DNA of 64,000 bases from CAVPCZ01 sp963779225 (GTDB lineage Bacteria > Bacteroidota > Ignavibacteria > UBA10030 > UBA6906). Both the position numbers and the translations under genes were made by a program. The stretch spans positions 248,001 through 312,000 of the forward strand of contig CAVZWW010000002.1 in assembly GCA_963779225.1 (NCBI GenBank), in the 5' to 3' direction. The notes below the pieces were generated by a model. That model saw only the letters and a list, made by a program, of their open reading frames with translations, was not told the DNA's origin and searched no databases. Positions 51,929 through 60,273 of the stretch are shown here, piece by piece. Each line of letters starts with the position of its first letter. The stretch's first letter is position 1.

Positions 51929-54199
51929 TCACAGGGATTTCACAAGCCTGTGGCTCCCCTTCCAGACATACACGCCCCCCTTTCCCTCCACGCGGTGTTC
52001 CTTCTCCGGGGAGGGATCGCCGCGCGTGATCATCAGCTGCCAGCGCAATCCGTCCTTGCCGCTGATTTCCACAACCGTCCCATCGGCCGCAAACGCCTGG
52101 ATCGTCACACGTTCGACAGCCGGCAGAGCGTCGAGTGAGAGTTCCTCCACCGGTTCAAAGACGCCGTGCGGTTCGATCACCGCCGCCAGAACGCAGGAGC
52201 GGGCCCGATACCGCAGGATCACCGCCGTCTCGTGCCGCAGATTGAAACTGGAATCTCCCGCACCTATCCTGCTAAAGAGCACCTGTGTCGAGCTGTCCGC
52301 AGATGTGGTAATGGAATAGTACCGTCCGCCAAGAAGCCATGTCCATTGTGCCCCCACCGCCGCAGGCCCCTCCCCTTCGAGCCAGAGGTGCTGGTAGCCG
52401 TGCGACGCGCCCAGAGTCGACATGGTGGTCTGGTAAGCGCGGTAGGGGACGGTGGTGTTGACCAGATGGCCCTGGTAGAAGAAAGGAAGGTCATACTCGT
52501 GAGGCCGGTCGGCATCGACGGTCACCACATCCAGGATGACAGGCCGGCGAAAGCGCTTGTCCTGTACCATGGCCATGGTCCTCTGCAATCGTACTCCCGG
52601 ATAGGCACTGTCCTCGCAGGCGCTCATGATCTGCAGATCCGGATCGTCGGCCGCGAAAAAGTGCCGCCGGCCCGGTGAGCGCTCTCCGTTCTTCGTGCTT
52701 CCCCCGAATTGCGTTCGTCCGTCCACAACGATGCTATTGTGCGCGATCGTCTGCTTGGCCCAGCTGGTATTCTCGGGGAGATAGCGCCCGCCGAACTTCG
52801 GCTCGACGTTGATGAATCGCGCCGAACCGTAGTCGGAGATGACTTCGCGCTCCTGTTCGTAGTACGAGAATCCGAGACGGTCGAAATGCCCGTGCCCCAT
52901 CCCCTGCGACGCATACTTCATAACAAGCAGAGACTGTTCGTCATCGACCGTTGCGCGCAGAATCCCGATCCCTCCGTCGGCGCCGGCAGGTCCGTCGCGG
53001 AACTCCACGCTGCGATACGGGAACGGCTGGATGGATGTCGACGCGGCCAGGTCACGCGCCACGGCAAGTCCGGCGCCGTTCAACATCACGCTGTTCTGTC
53101 GCCGGGCAACGTCGAGCCACCCGCGCTCTCCCGCATAGTGAAGGTAGGCAATGTCCAGTTCCGTGACAACCTCTTTGGCCTCTACGCTCATCTCTTTCAG
53201 GGCGTCGTTGAAAGGAATGAACCGGCCCGCAGGAGTGGTCTGCTGGAGGGCGGCGACAAAAGCCTTCTTGAGAATGCCGTCACGGTGGGCGAATATCTTC
53301 CGCGCCGGCTCGTTGTGATCGATGGCATGGGCAAAGAGGAAGAACGGCATAAGCACGTAGCGCGTATAGTATGGTCCTTCTCTGTAGTAGCCGTCCGGCG
53401 AAAACAGCAGATCCATCTGCCTGAGAAAACCTCCGGTCTTCTTCTTGTCCGTCCCCGTTAGAGCCTTCTCCACCATATCCGCATCACGAAGGGCATATCC
53501 CAGCATCCCCGTGGCGGCCACCATCCAGGTGCCATGATTGTGTATCTGATCATGCTCCCGCGCGTGGTCTTCAATGAAGAACCTGGCCATCGGCCGGAGC
53601 AGCCGGCGTTCGATGGTACCCCTGTCGGCAGGATTCAGCCAGTCATAGACACAGTCATACGCCTGCGCCGTGTGCACGAGCCAGACCGATTCGTTCAACG
53701 TTTGCCAGAAGAGGCGCCCGGAAGATTGAGCGGACGTCGCCATGGGGTGTGTACCCAGAGCGGGATAGAGGCCGGCGTAGCGCAACAACATATCGCGTAC
53801 AAAACGGGCGTAACGCTCATCGCCGGTCACCGCATACAATACTCCTGCCACCTGCATCTCGGTGTAGTTCCGCTTGTGCCGTTCATGGGTGTATCCACCC
53901 GCGTCCACGGGTACCGGGACCTCGATCGGGGCGGCAAGGGCTTCGCTCATAAGGCGCACAGCCCGCTGATAGGTGGAATCGAAGAGCGGATAACGCCCGA
54001 CAGCCTCCCGCATGTCCGCCGCCTCCGCATGGGTGATCACAAGGTTCGGACGGGACTGTGCGAGAAGCGGGGTCGTCCAGGCGAGGGAAAAGAGGCAGGC
54101 AAGCCCGAGCGCAAGGACGATGGCCGGAGCACGCAGTGTGCGGCGTGCCTGCCCTTCGCCATCCACGACGCGCCCGTATGACTCGCTCCCGGAAATCAC
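51929..54199 (-). CDS. PL17-like exo-oligoalginate lyase (heparinase II/III fold)
   Basis: An exported 756-residue lyase. The signal region is APAIVLALGLACLFSLAWTTPLLAQ. An alpha/alpha toroid (about 55-390) is followed by heparinase II/III beta sheets. The PL17 catalytic set is visible: Asn221-His222 in IHNHGTW, Tyr277/278 in YYREGPYYTRY and His436/438 in GMGHGHFDRL. PL17 enzymes release unsaturated monomer from alginate oligomers, supplying DEH. The start is GTG 54199, overlapping the SDR stop (GTGA), so it is translationally coupled. Substrate alginate is inferred from family and context. Confidence 0.88.
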   Translation of the reverse strand: MISGSESYGRVVDGEGQARRTLRAPAIVLALGLACLFSLAWTTPLLAQSRPNLVITHAEAADMREAVGRYPLFDSTYQRAVRLMSEALAAPIEVPVPVDAGGYTHERHKRNYTEMQVAGVLYAVTGDERYARFVRDMLLRYAGLYPALGTHPMATSAQSSGRLFWQTLNESVWLVHTAQAYDCVYDWLNPADRGTIERRLLRPMARFFIEDHAREHDQIHNHGTWMVAATGMLGYALRDADMVEKALTGTDKKKTGGFLRQMDLLFSPDGYYREGPYYTRYVLMPFFLFAHAIDHNEPARKIFAHRDGILKKAFVAALQQTTPAGRFIPFNDALKEMSVEAKEVVTELDIAYLHYAGERGWLDVARRQNSVMLNGAGLAVARDLAASTSIQPFPYRSVEFRDGPAGADGGIGILRATVDDEQSLLVMKYASQGMGHGHFDRLGFSYYEQEREVISDYGSARFINVEPKFGGRYLPENTSWAKQTIAHNSIVVDGRTQFGGSTKNGERSPGRRHFFAADDPDLQIMSACEDSAYPGVRLQRTMAMVQDKRFRRPVILDVVTVDADRPHEYDLPFFYQGHLVNTTVPYRAYQTTMSTLGASHGYQHLWLEGEGPAAVGAQWTWLLGGRYYSITTSADSSTQVLFSRIGAGDSSFNLRHETAVILRYRARSCVLAAVIEPHGVFEPVEELSLDALPAVERVTIQAFAADGTVVEISGKDGLRWQLMITRGDPSPEKEHRVEGKGGVYVWKGSHRLVKSL

Positions 54200-54942
54200 G
54201 AGAAGCTGATTCCGCCGTTGATATCCACCGAAACACCGTTGACAAAGGATGCCGCGTCCGTGGCAAGAAAGGCGACGAGTTCAGCAACTTCCGTCGCTTC
54301 CCCTTCGCGACCGAGGGGGGTCATGCCGGCAACCCGTGTGCGGACTTCGGGCTTCGTGAAGGTGTTATGAAAAGTGGTGTTGATCATGCCCGGCGCGAGG
54401 CAATTGACGCGGATCTTTCGTGGCCCCAGCTCCTTTGCCAGACCTCGCGTAAAGGTCATCACACCCCCCTTGGCCGCCGCGTACGCGAGGGCACCGGGTC
54501 CACCTCCGTCGCGAGCCGCCTGGGACGAGAAATTCACGATGGCTCCGCCGTCGGCCATGTGCGGCAGCGCCTCTTTTGTCACAAGGAATGTGCTGGTCAG
54601 ATTCAGCAGCACGACGAAGTCCCAGAACGCCTGATCCATTTCATCCATTTTCTTGCGCGCCACCAGTCCACCGGCGACATTCACGAGGACCTGGATCTTC
54701 CCCCCCAGCTTCTCCACGGTTTCCCGGACGAGACGCTGCACCTCTGCGGATTTTGTGACGTCCGCCTGGATGGCAACGGCCGTGCCGCCTGCGGCAGTGA
54801 TTGTCCGGACGGTTTCCTCGGCCTGCTCGGGATTATCGAAATAGTTGACACCGACACGGAATCCGAGTCCGGCGAGTTTTATCGATATGGCGCGGCCGAT
54901 ATCGCGCGCACCACCGGTGACGAGGGCGACGGGAGCATTCAT
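54196..54942 (-). CDS. SDR oxidoreductase, probable DEH reductase
   Basis: A 248-residue classical SDR: cofactor motif TGGARDIGRAI, acidic/neutral stretch GVNYFDNPEQ after beta-2 (more NADPH-like), NVAGG, Ser139/140, Tyr154 and Lys158 (LAYAAAKGG), and NGVSVDINGG at the C-terminus. In alginate operons an SDR at this position reduces 4-deoxy-L-erythro-5-hexoseulose uronate (DEH) to KDG. That role is inferred from gene order: regulator, SDR, PL17. GGAAG precedes the ATG, which overlaps the GntR gene stop (ATGA). Confidence 0.8.
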   Translation of the reverse strand: MNAPVALVTGGARDIGRAISIKLAGLGFRVGVNYFDNPEQAEETVRTITAAGGTAVAIQADVTKSAEVQRLVRETVEKLGGKIQVLVNVAGGLVARKKMDEMDQAFWDFVVLLNLTSTFLVTKEALPHMADGGAIVNFSSQAARDGGGPGALAYAAAKGGVMTFTRGLAKELGPRKIRVNCLAPGMINTTFHNTFTKPEVRTRVAGMTPLGREGEATEVAELVAFLATDAASFVNGVSVDINGGISFS

Positions 54943-55676
54943 GAGGGATCTTCCTGAGGCGTTCGTGTTTGCAGTTTGAGCATTCGTCGCGCATGTCCTT
55001 CCGCGATCCGGAGATGTTCGGTCATCGTGTCCTTGGCACCGGCAGCGTCCTTGGCAATCAGGGTATCAAGGATTTTGCTGTGCCATTCCAGTGCGGAATC
55101 GCGGGCATGTGCAACGGTGGCGTAAATGGAGGATTTTATTTCGGGCATCAGGCGGTGGATCGGCTCGATGACCAGTGGCATGAGTGGGTTTTGCGAAGCA
55201 CGGGCAATGTCCAGATGAAACGCCATGTCCAGTGCGGCCAGTTGTGTATAGTCCTCGCGGGCGGCCCGCAGCTCTTCCACATTCCTCTGGAGCTTCGCGA
55301 TGTCCTCCGCCGAACGTTTGGCCGCTGCCACAGCCGCGATGGACGGCTCGATTGCCTGCCGTGCGTGGATCACATCCAGCACAAATACTTTCTGGTAGTT
55401 CATGCTCAGATACAGACGCATGGGATCGGTGACGGAGGTGGCGGAGAAGATGTTGACGAACATCCCCCTGCCCTTCTGGATGGAGATCAACCCGCGGGCG
55501 CTCAGCATGCCAAGCGCTTCGCGGACAGCCGTCCGGCTCACGCCGAACGTTTTGCACAACTCCAGCTCACTGGGTAATCGCTCACCCGGCGAGAGCTGCT
55601 TTTCCTTGATGGCCTGTTCGATTTGCTCCGCGACGGTATGACTCAGCAGCCGGCGGGCACCGACTTTCTGGAACAT
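54939..55676 (-). CDS. GntR/FadR family regulator with FCD domain
   Basis: A 245-residue transcription factor and probable local regulator of the uronate operon. The N-terminal winged helix (about 8-75) includes LSPGERLPSELELCKTFGVSRTAVREALGMLSARGLISIQKGRGMFV. The FCD ligand-binding domain (about 95-235) has DVIHARQAIEPSIAAVAAA, the metal-ligand-type DMAFHLDIARAS (Asp/His) and a late EWHSKILDTLIAKD and MTEHLRIAEGH. FCD regulators often sense uronates or their catabolites. It is the first gene of the operon and overlaps the SDR gene; promoter and palindrome lie just upstream. Confidence 0.93.
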   Translation of the reverse strand: MFQKVGARRLLSHTVAEQIEQAIKEKQLSPGERLPSELELCKTFGVSRTAVREALGMLSARGLISIQKGRGMFVNIFSATSVTDPMRLYLSMNYQKVFVLDVIHARQAIEPSIAAVAAAKRSAEDIAKLQRNVEELRAAREDYTQLAALDMAFHLDIARASQNPLMPLVIEPIHRLMPEIKSSIYATVAHARDSALEWHSKILDTLIAKDAAGAKDTMTEHLRIAEGHARRMLKLQTRTPQEDPS

Positions 55677-55705
55677 GGGGAGCTCTTGGTAGTGGGGGAG
55701 TCTAT

Positions 55706-55728
55706 CATGTGACGTAATATGTCACATG
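55706..55728. promoter_or_regulatory. Palindromic operator upstream of the GntR gene
   Basis: A perfect inverted repeat CATGTGAC-N7-GTCACATG (arms 55706-55713 and 55721-55728). It is centred about 20 nt downstream of the -10 box and 40 nt upstream of the GntR start codon, where a bound repressor would block transcription. It is the likely autoregulatory site. Confidence 0.65.
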
Positions 55729-55736
55729 TCATACAT

Positions 55737-55765
55737 AAGATAATATGCGAAAACACACTTGTCAA
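55737..55765 (-). promoter_or_regulatory. Sigma70-like promoter of the GntR-led uronate operon
   Basis: On the minus strand: TTGACA (55765-55760), a 17-nt spacer, TATCTT (55742-55737). The palindromic operator begins 9 nt downstream of the -10 box. Confidence 0.7.
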
Positions 55766-55816
55766 GCCTTTTTTGGGGCATTTCACCCAGCCCATCTCAG
55801 GCCGGGTGAGACTTGT

Positions 55817-55843
55817 GGCCCGATGGCACACCGTGCCACGGCC
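55817..55843. other. Strong hairpin in the spacer between membrane-protein gene and GntR promoter
   Basis: GGCC-cga-TGGCAC-acc-GTGCCA-c-GGCC (arms 55817-55829 and 55833-55843). It is stable but not followed by T residues on the minus strand. It lies about 80 nt downstream of the membrane-protein stop and may act as a factor-dependent or weak transcription stop. The rest of the 247-nt spacer holds only the promoter and operator. Confidence 0.45.
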
Positions 55844-55923
55844 TGAGCGGCACGAGTTTCACCACCCCCGGGGACTCGATTGGACGAGTATAGAGGGAGC
55901 AATTCATTGGGGTGTCGAGACTG

Positions 55924-57420
55924 CTATTGTACAGGTTCTTTCACCTTGTAGAGGGTCATTACCCGTAACTCGCCCGGCGCCAGACTTCCTCCGATGCGGC
56001 GGAACCTTGCCGTATGCATGGGCTCGAGCTTTATGCCCTCCCACTCGGTGGATCCTTCTCCGTATAGCGTGAAATGGGTTGGTCTGAGTTTCCGGAGTTC
56101 CTCCCTCTGGTTGCTCCCCAGAAGCTGCGGGGTGGCAATCCCCTGGAGATCGATGGTATAACGACGCGAAAAATACCCGACTATCCCGAGCTCGCGGGTG
56201 GCGACACGCGCATCAGAGGGAAGGGTGGTATTGAGATACTCCCCGAACGCGATGAGCCGCTCATCATCCCCACGGTTGAACTGCGATGTCGTCAGCCAGC
56301 TGAATGATCCCAGTCGGAAAGCAAAGAGTCCCGCACTGATTCCCAACGCAACGACCAGCGAAACCCACGTCATTCTCTTGACCAGCAAGGGTGCACGCTT
56401 GTGGATCCCGTCGAACACAGCAAAACCGATCAGGGGAATAAATGGAGAGTAGATCAGGGTGTAATACGACATGCTCAACGCAAGGCTCGCCCAGTACGCA
56501 CCAATGCACCCTACCACCCACAGCGTCACGAGGAGGAGGGTTCGCGGCGCACGCAGCACCAGCTGCTTTCGGCCGAACCTGACGAATACCAGGACGATCC
56601 CCCCCAGCAATCCGAGCAACGGCAGGAGGACGATGGCAGAGAACCGGGGAAGAACATCGGAAAACATATAGCCGACTTTTTCAACAAGAGTCATCGGTCG
56701 CCAGTTATTGGTTTTCACCATGATGGTGTGCGGCAAAAACCATCCGAACTGTTCATAGCAGAAATACGCCCAGGCCCCGTAGGTCAAGGCAAAGACTCCC
56801 ACCACCACCAGCGCGGTGCGATAATGCTTGCGCAGAACCAGCCCGCCAGCCCCAAGCACAACCATCAGGAGGAACTCCGGACGGGTGAGACAACCGAGTG
56901 TCAGAAGAATCCCGACAAGTGCACCCGCCTTGAGGTCCTCCTGTTGCTTGTTGAGAAGCCAGCTAATCGCAACGAGTTGGAATGCCCCCATTGCAATTTT
57001 CAAGGTAACTTCCTGCCCCGAAAACCCCCACCGCATCAGCCAGGGATCTATGAGGACAATCGCGATTGCGAAAATCCTGAGTGCGTTATCCTCGATGAGG
57101 CGGGAAGCAAGAAGCCACAACGATATGACGAGAAGGACTAATGCGATGAAACTTACAACCCAGGAGGCCACGTACACTTCGCCGACCACTACGGTGATCA
57201 GAGAGAGGAATCCAAGCCAGACGGGTGAAGTAAACGCATATACTGGTTCACCCAGATTGTAGGCAAGCTGGCCATGTTCGACGAGATTCCGCACCATCTG
57301 AAATGTAATAAAGGTATCATCCCCTTTGGCATTCCAATACGGCAGGGTGGTCACAAAACCCAAAACAAGCAGCAAGCCAAGGGATGTTGCGGTAGAGAGA
57401 CCCCCGATCTTCTTCAGCAT
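55924..57420 (-). CDS. Polytopic membrane protein, GT-C glycosyltransferase-like
   Basis: A 498-residue protein with about ten hydrophobic helices (TSLGLLLVLGFVTTL; SWVVSFIALVLLVISLWLLA; many more) and a C-terminal soluble domain of about 110 residues. The first extracytoplasmic loop carries GDDTFITFQMVRNL, an acidic pair in the place typical of GT-C (GT39/GT87-like) lipid-sugar transferases. The soluble part contains RELGIVGYFSRRYTIDLQGI. No specific family is recognised. ATG 57420 has AAGGAAG 8 nt upstream, and a good promoter lies about 65 nt further. Monocistronic from context. Confidence 0.72.
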   Translation of the reverse strand: MLKKIGGLSTATSLGLLLVLGFVTTLPYWNAKGDDTFITFQMVRNLVEHGQLAYNLGEPVYAFTSPVWLGFLSLITVVVGEVYVASWVVSFIALVLLVISLWLLASRLIEDNALRIFAIAIVLIDPWLMRWGFSGQEVTLKIAMGAFQLVAISWLLNKQQEDLKAGALVGILLTLGCLTRPEFLLMVVLGAGGLVLRKHYRTALVVVGVFALTYGAWAYFCYEQFGWFLPHTIMVKTNNWRPMTLVEKVGYMFSDVLPRFSAIVLLPLLGLLGGIVLVFVRFGRKQLVLRAPRTLLLVTLWVVGCIGAYWASLALSMSYYTLIYSPFIPLIGFAVFDGIHKRAPLLVKRMTWVSLVVALGISAGLFAFRLGSFSWLTTSQFNRGDDERLIAFGEYLNTTLPSDARVATRELGIVGYFSRRYTIDLQGIATPQLLGSNQREELRKLRPTHFTLYGEGSTEWEGIKLEPMHTARFRRIGGSLAPGELRVMTLYKVKEPVQ

Positions 57421-57485
57421 GTGTCGGTCTTCCTTACTAAAAAGTTGTTCGTTGTCACGTACCACCTACCTCGTCCAAACAAAAA

Positions 57486-57514
57486 AATATACAGGTATTG
57501 AAGGAGACAGTCAA
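57486..57514 (-). promoter_or_regulatory. Sigma70-like promoter for the GT-C-like gene
   Basis: On the minus strand: TTGACT (57514-57509), a 17-nt spacer, TATATT (57491-57486). It lies between the tex stop and ATG 57420. Confidence 0.7.
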
Positions 57515-57558
57515 TTGTGCTCCGTCGATACAAGGGACGGGACCACACGAAATGCTCT

Positions 57559-59889
57559 CTACCGGTTCTTGAACTTCTGGCGCAGATCTTCAACGGTGTA
57601 GTGCGGCTCTTTGGGAACCGGTTTACCCGGTTTTCCCTGGTTTTCCTGCCTTCCCGGCCTTCCCTGGTTTTCCTGCCTCCCCGGCTTTCCCTGCTTTTTC
57701 ACGTCTTGCGACGATTGCTGTTTCGCCATCCGCCCCCCGGGCATTTTCATCGTCAGACTGATCCGCTTCAGTTGCTCGTTGACTTCCAGGACCCGGACCT
57801 TCACCACCTGCCCGACATGCACAACGGTCTTCGGGTCCTGCACATACCGGTCGGCGATCTGCGAGACATGGACCAGACCGTCCTGATGCACCCCGATGTC
57901 CACAAAGGCCCCGAAGTTCGTCACGTTGGTGATCACCCCCTCAAGGTCCATCCCCGGTGTCAGATCTTTGATTTCCTTCACCCCTTCTTTGAAATGGGCA
58001 TAGTGGAATTCCGCCCGTGGGTCGCGTCCCGGCTTCTGCAACTCGGCGATGATATCGCGTATGGTCGGCTCTCCGGCTTTGGCTGTCACGTACCTGGTCA
58101 TGTCGATCGCCTTCAGCCGCGCCGGCTCACGCATCGCCTCATCCAGCGTCAGGCCGAGGTCCTGCAGGATTTTTTCCGCGATGTCATAGCTCTCGGGATG
58201 GACGGCCGAATTGTCCAGCGGATTCTCCCCTCCCCGGATGCGCAGGAAGCCGGCGGCCTGTTCAAACGTCCTCGGTCCGAGTTTGGGAACGGTCTTCAGT
58301 TCGTCGCGACGTTTGAAAGCGCCGTGTTCGTCGCGGAACGCCACGATACTTTTTGCGGCAGCCGCGTTAATGCCCGCGACGTATTTGAGCAGCTCGCGCG
58401 AGGCCATATTCACATCCACCCCCACGAAATTCACGCAACTCTGCACGGTCTCTTCAAGGCGTTTCCTCAACAGTCGCTGGTCGACATCGTGCTGATACTG
58501 TCCCACACCGATGGACTTGGGATCGATCTTCACCAGTTCGGCCAGCGGGTCCTGCAGCCGGCGGCCGATGCTTATCGCACCCCTGACGGTCAGATCCAGA
58601 TCGGGAAACTCCTCACGTGCAAGCGGACTCGCCGAATAGACGGAAGCGCCCGATTCATTCACAATCACGAATGCGGGCTTCGGCTCCTGCTCCTTCAGGA
58701 CCTCATGGACGAACTCTTCGGTTTCCCGTCCCCCCGTGCCGTTGCCGATTGCGATCAGTTCCACATGATATTTGCTGACCAGCTCCTTCACGACCCCCGC
58801 CGCAGTCTGCCGCTCGCCTTCGGCCCGGTGCGGGTAGATGGTGCAATGCTCGATGAGCTTCCCTGTTGCATCCAGAACGACCACCTTGCACCCCGTACGG
58901 AAGCCCGGGTCCATGCCCATCGTGGGTTTCATTCCTGCCGGCGCCGAGAGGAGCAGCTCACGCAGGTTCGCTTCGAACGTGGTGATCGAATCCCGGTCAG
59001 CCAGTTCTTTGCGGAGTGCGCGCACTTCGCCGACGAGCGAAGGGCGCAGGAGCCGCTCGAAAGCGTCTGCCAGCATAGTCCGGTACAACGCGCGGACCGC
59101 CTCAGCACCCGCGCGCACTTCCGCATCCACGAGATACCGGACCGCCTGCTCTTCGTCGAAGGTCAGATCGAACGTCACCACGCCGTCCTTTTCCCCTCGC
59201 AGCAATGCCAGCATATTGTGGGGATGGATTTCACTGGCCTTCGCTTTGAAGTCGCGGTACATTTCATATTTTGTGCTTCCTTCCGGGTGTTCGGGTGCGA
59301 TTCTGGAGACGAACATGCCCTGTTCCAGGAGGAATTCCCGGAGATGGCCGCGATGTTCCGCCCTGTCCGCAATCTCTTCCGCGATGATGTCGGCCGCCCC
59401 GGCGAGGGCTTCCCCCGTGGTTGCGACCCCGCGCTCTGCTGAGACAAAGGGCAGCGCGGCCTGTTCCAGGTCCACCGTCTGCACATCCGGTGTGTTTACC
59501 GATTTCAGGAAGTCCGCGAGTGGTTCCAGGCCGCGATCACGCGCCACCGTTGCCCGCGTACGCTTCTTCGGACGGAACGGCAAATACAGATCTTCCAGTT
59601 CGGTCTTCTGGACGCAATCCGTAATTTTCGTGCGGAGTTCATCGGTCAGCTTTCCCTGCTTTTCGATGCTCTCCAGGATCACCTTCTTCCGTTGGGCCAG
59701 TTCGGTGAGATAGGCGTACCGGTCAAAGAGTGCGTGGAGTTGCACTTCATCCATCTCTTCGGTCCGCTCTTTCCGGTACCGGGCGATAAACGGCACGGTG
59801 CCCCCCTCTCGCAGGAGTTGTAGAGCATTGTGCACCTGGCTCTGCTTGAGCGACAACTCGCTCGCCAGCAGCTGTTCGAGGTCTATCAT
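57559..59889 (-). CDS. tex: Tex family RNA-binding transcription accessory protein
   Basis: A 776-residue cytosolic protein that binds nucleic acid and associates with transcription/translation. ATG 59889 (MIDLEQLLASELSLKQSQV) has AAAGGA 10 nt upstream. Domain order is an N-terminal Tex helical domain (GTVPFIARYRKERTEEMDEVQLH), a YqgF/RNase H-like domain (GMDPGFRTGCKVVVLD), helix-hairpin-helix pairs (YVAGINAAAAKSIVAFR) and an S1 domain (about 640-715, LEGVITNVTNFGAFVDIGVHQDGLVHVSQ). A basic Gln/Gly/Lys/Pro-rich tail follows, made of 9-residue repeats. Confidence 0.96.
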   Translation of the reverse strand: MIDLEQLLASELSLKQSQVHNALQLLREGGTVPFIARYRKERTEEMDEVQLHALFDRYAYLTELAQRKKVILESIEKQGKLTDELRTKITDCVQKTELEDLYLPFRPKKRTRATVARDRGLEPLADFLKSVNTPDVQTVDLEQAALPFVSAERGVATTGEALAGAADIIAEEIADRAEHRGHLREFLLEQGMFVSRIAPEHPEGSTKYEMYRDFKAKASEIHPHNMLALLRGEKDGVVTFDLTFDEEQAVRYLVDAEVRAGAEAVRALYRTMLADAFERLLRPSLVGEVRALRKELADRDSITTFEANLRELLLSAPAGMKPTMGMDPGFRTGCKVVVLDATGKLIEHCTIYPHRAEGERQTAAGVVKELVSKYHVELIAIGNGTGGRETEEFVHEVLKEQEPKPAFVIVNESGASVYSASPLAREEFPDLDLTVRGAISIGRRLQDPLAELVKIDPKSIGVGQYQHDVDQRLLRKRLEETVQSCVNFVGVDVNMASRELLKYVAGINAAAAKSIVAFRDEHGAFKRRDELKTVPKLGPRTFEQAAGFLRIRGGENPLDNSAVHPESYDIAEKILQDLGLTLDEAMREPARLKAIDMTRYVTAKAGEPTIRDIIAELQKPGRDPRAEFHYAHFKEGVKEIKDLTPGMDLEGVITNVTNFGAFVDIGVHQDGLVHVSQIADRYVQDPKTVVHVGQVVKVRVLEVNEQLKRISLTMKMPGGRMAKQQSSQDVKKQGKPGRQENQGRPGRQENQGKPGKPVPKEPHYTVEDLRQKFKNR
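57626..57706. repeat. 27-bp-period repeat encoding the Tex C-terminal tail
   Basis: Three blocks of 27 bp start at 57626, 57653 and 57680. The first two differ at only a few bases; the third is diverged. In the tex frame they encode nine-residue units (QGKPGRQEN, QGRPGRQEN, then a diverged copy), giving a basic, disordered tail after the S1 domain. Confidence 0.85.
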
Positions 59890-59946
59890 GGACGGTGTAT
59901 CCTTTCTCACAGAATCACTTCAGAAAATGAAAGCGCCGGCACGCAA

Positions 59947-60273
59947 CTAAGGCGTGTGGAACACCTCTTCGAGCATCGCCCATTTCTCCCCGCGGCCGGC
60001 CGAGGGCACGGGTACCTGGCACGGATCCGTGAGCTTCCACCATTCCTGCGTCACGGGGTCTGCCGCCATTCTGGCCATGTCGGCCCCGAAGTCGGAACCG
60101 GTGTACTCGAGATAGGCAAAGAGCATGTTGTCCCGGAAAAAAATGGAGTAGTTCCGGATATGACAGGCTGCAATGGTCTTGAGCACATCAGGCCACACCG
60201 CAACGTGCAGGCGTTTGTACTCATCCACTTTGTCGGGCTTTACGCCGATCACCATGCCATAGCGTGTCATCAT
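59947..60273 (-). CDS. rhaM: L-rhamnose mutarotase
   Basis: Interconverts alpha and beta anomers of L-rhamnose or a related deoxy sugar. The 108-residue ferredoxin-like protein has the family signatures RYGMVIGVKPDKVDEYKRLHVAVWPDV, the catalytic-type His and IRNYSIFF, MLFAYLEYTGSDFGADM and the Trp pair in QEWWKLTDP. GGAG lies 5 nt before the ATG, which overlaps the stop of the UroD-fold gene. No other rhamnose genes (rhaA, rhaB, rhaD) are in the window, so the true sugar may differ. The family call is strong. Confidence 0.9.
   Translation of the reverse strand: MMTRYGMVIGVKPDKVDEYKRLHVAVWPDVLKTIAACHIRNYSIFFRDNMLFAYLEYTGSDFGADMARMAADPVTQEWWKLTDPCQVPVPSAGRGEKWAMLEEVFHTP

Noticed and set aside
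55817..55843. Intrinsic terminator after the GT-C-like gene
   Set aside because: The hairpin is strong but has no T-run on the minus strand, so I list it only as a hairpin.
57517..59442. 641-codon plus-strand open frame opposite tex
   Set aside because: Antisense shadow of tex with His/Arg/Leu-rich composition and no family features.
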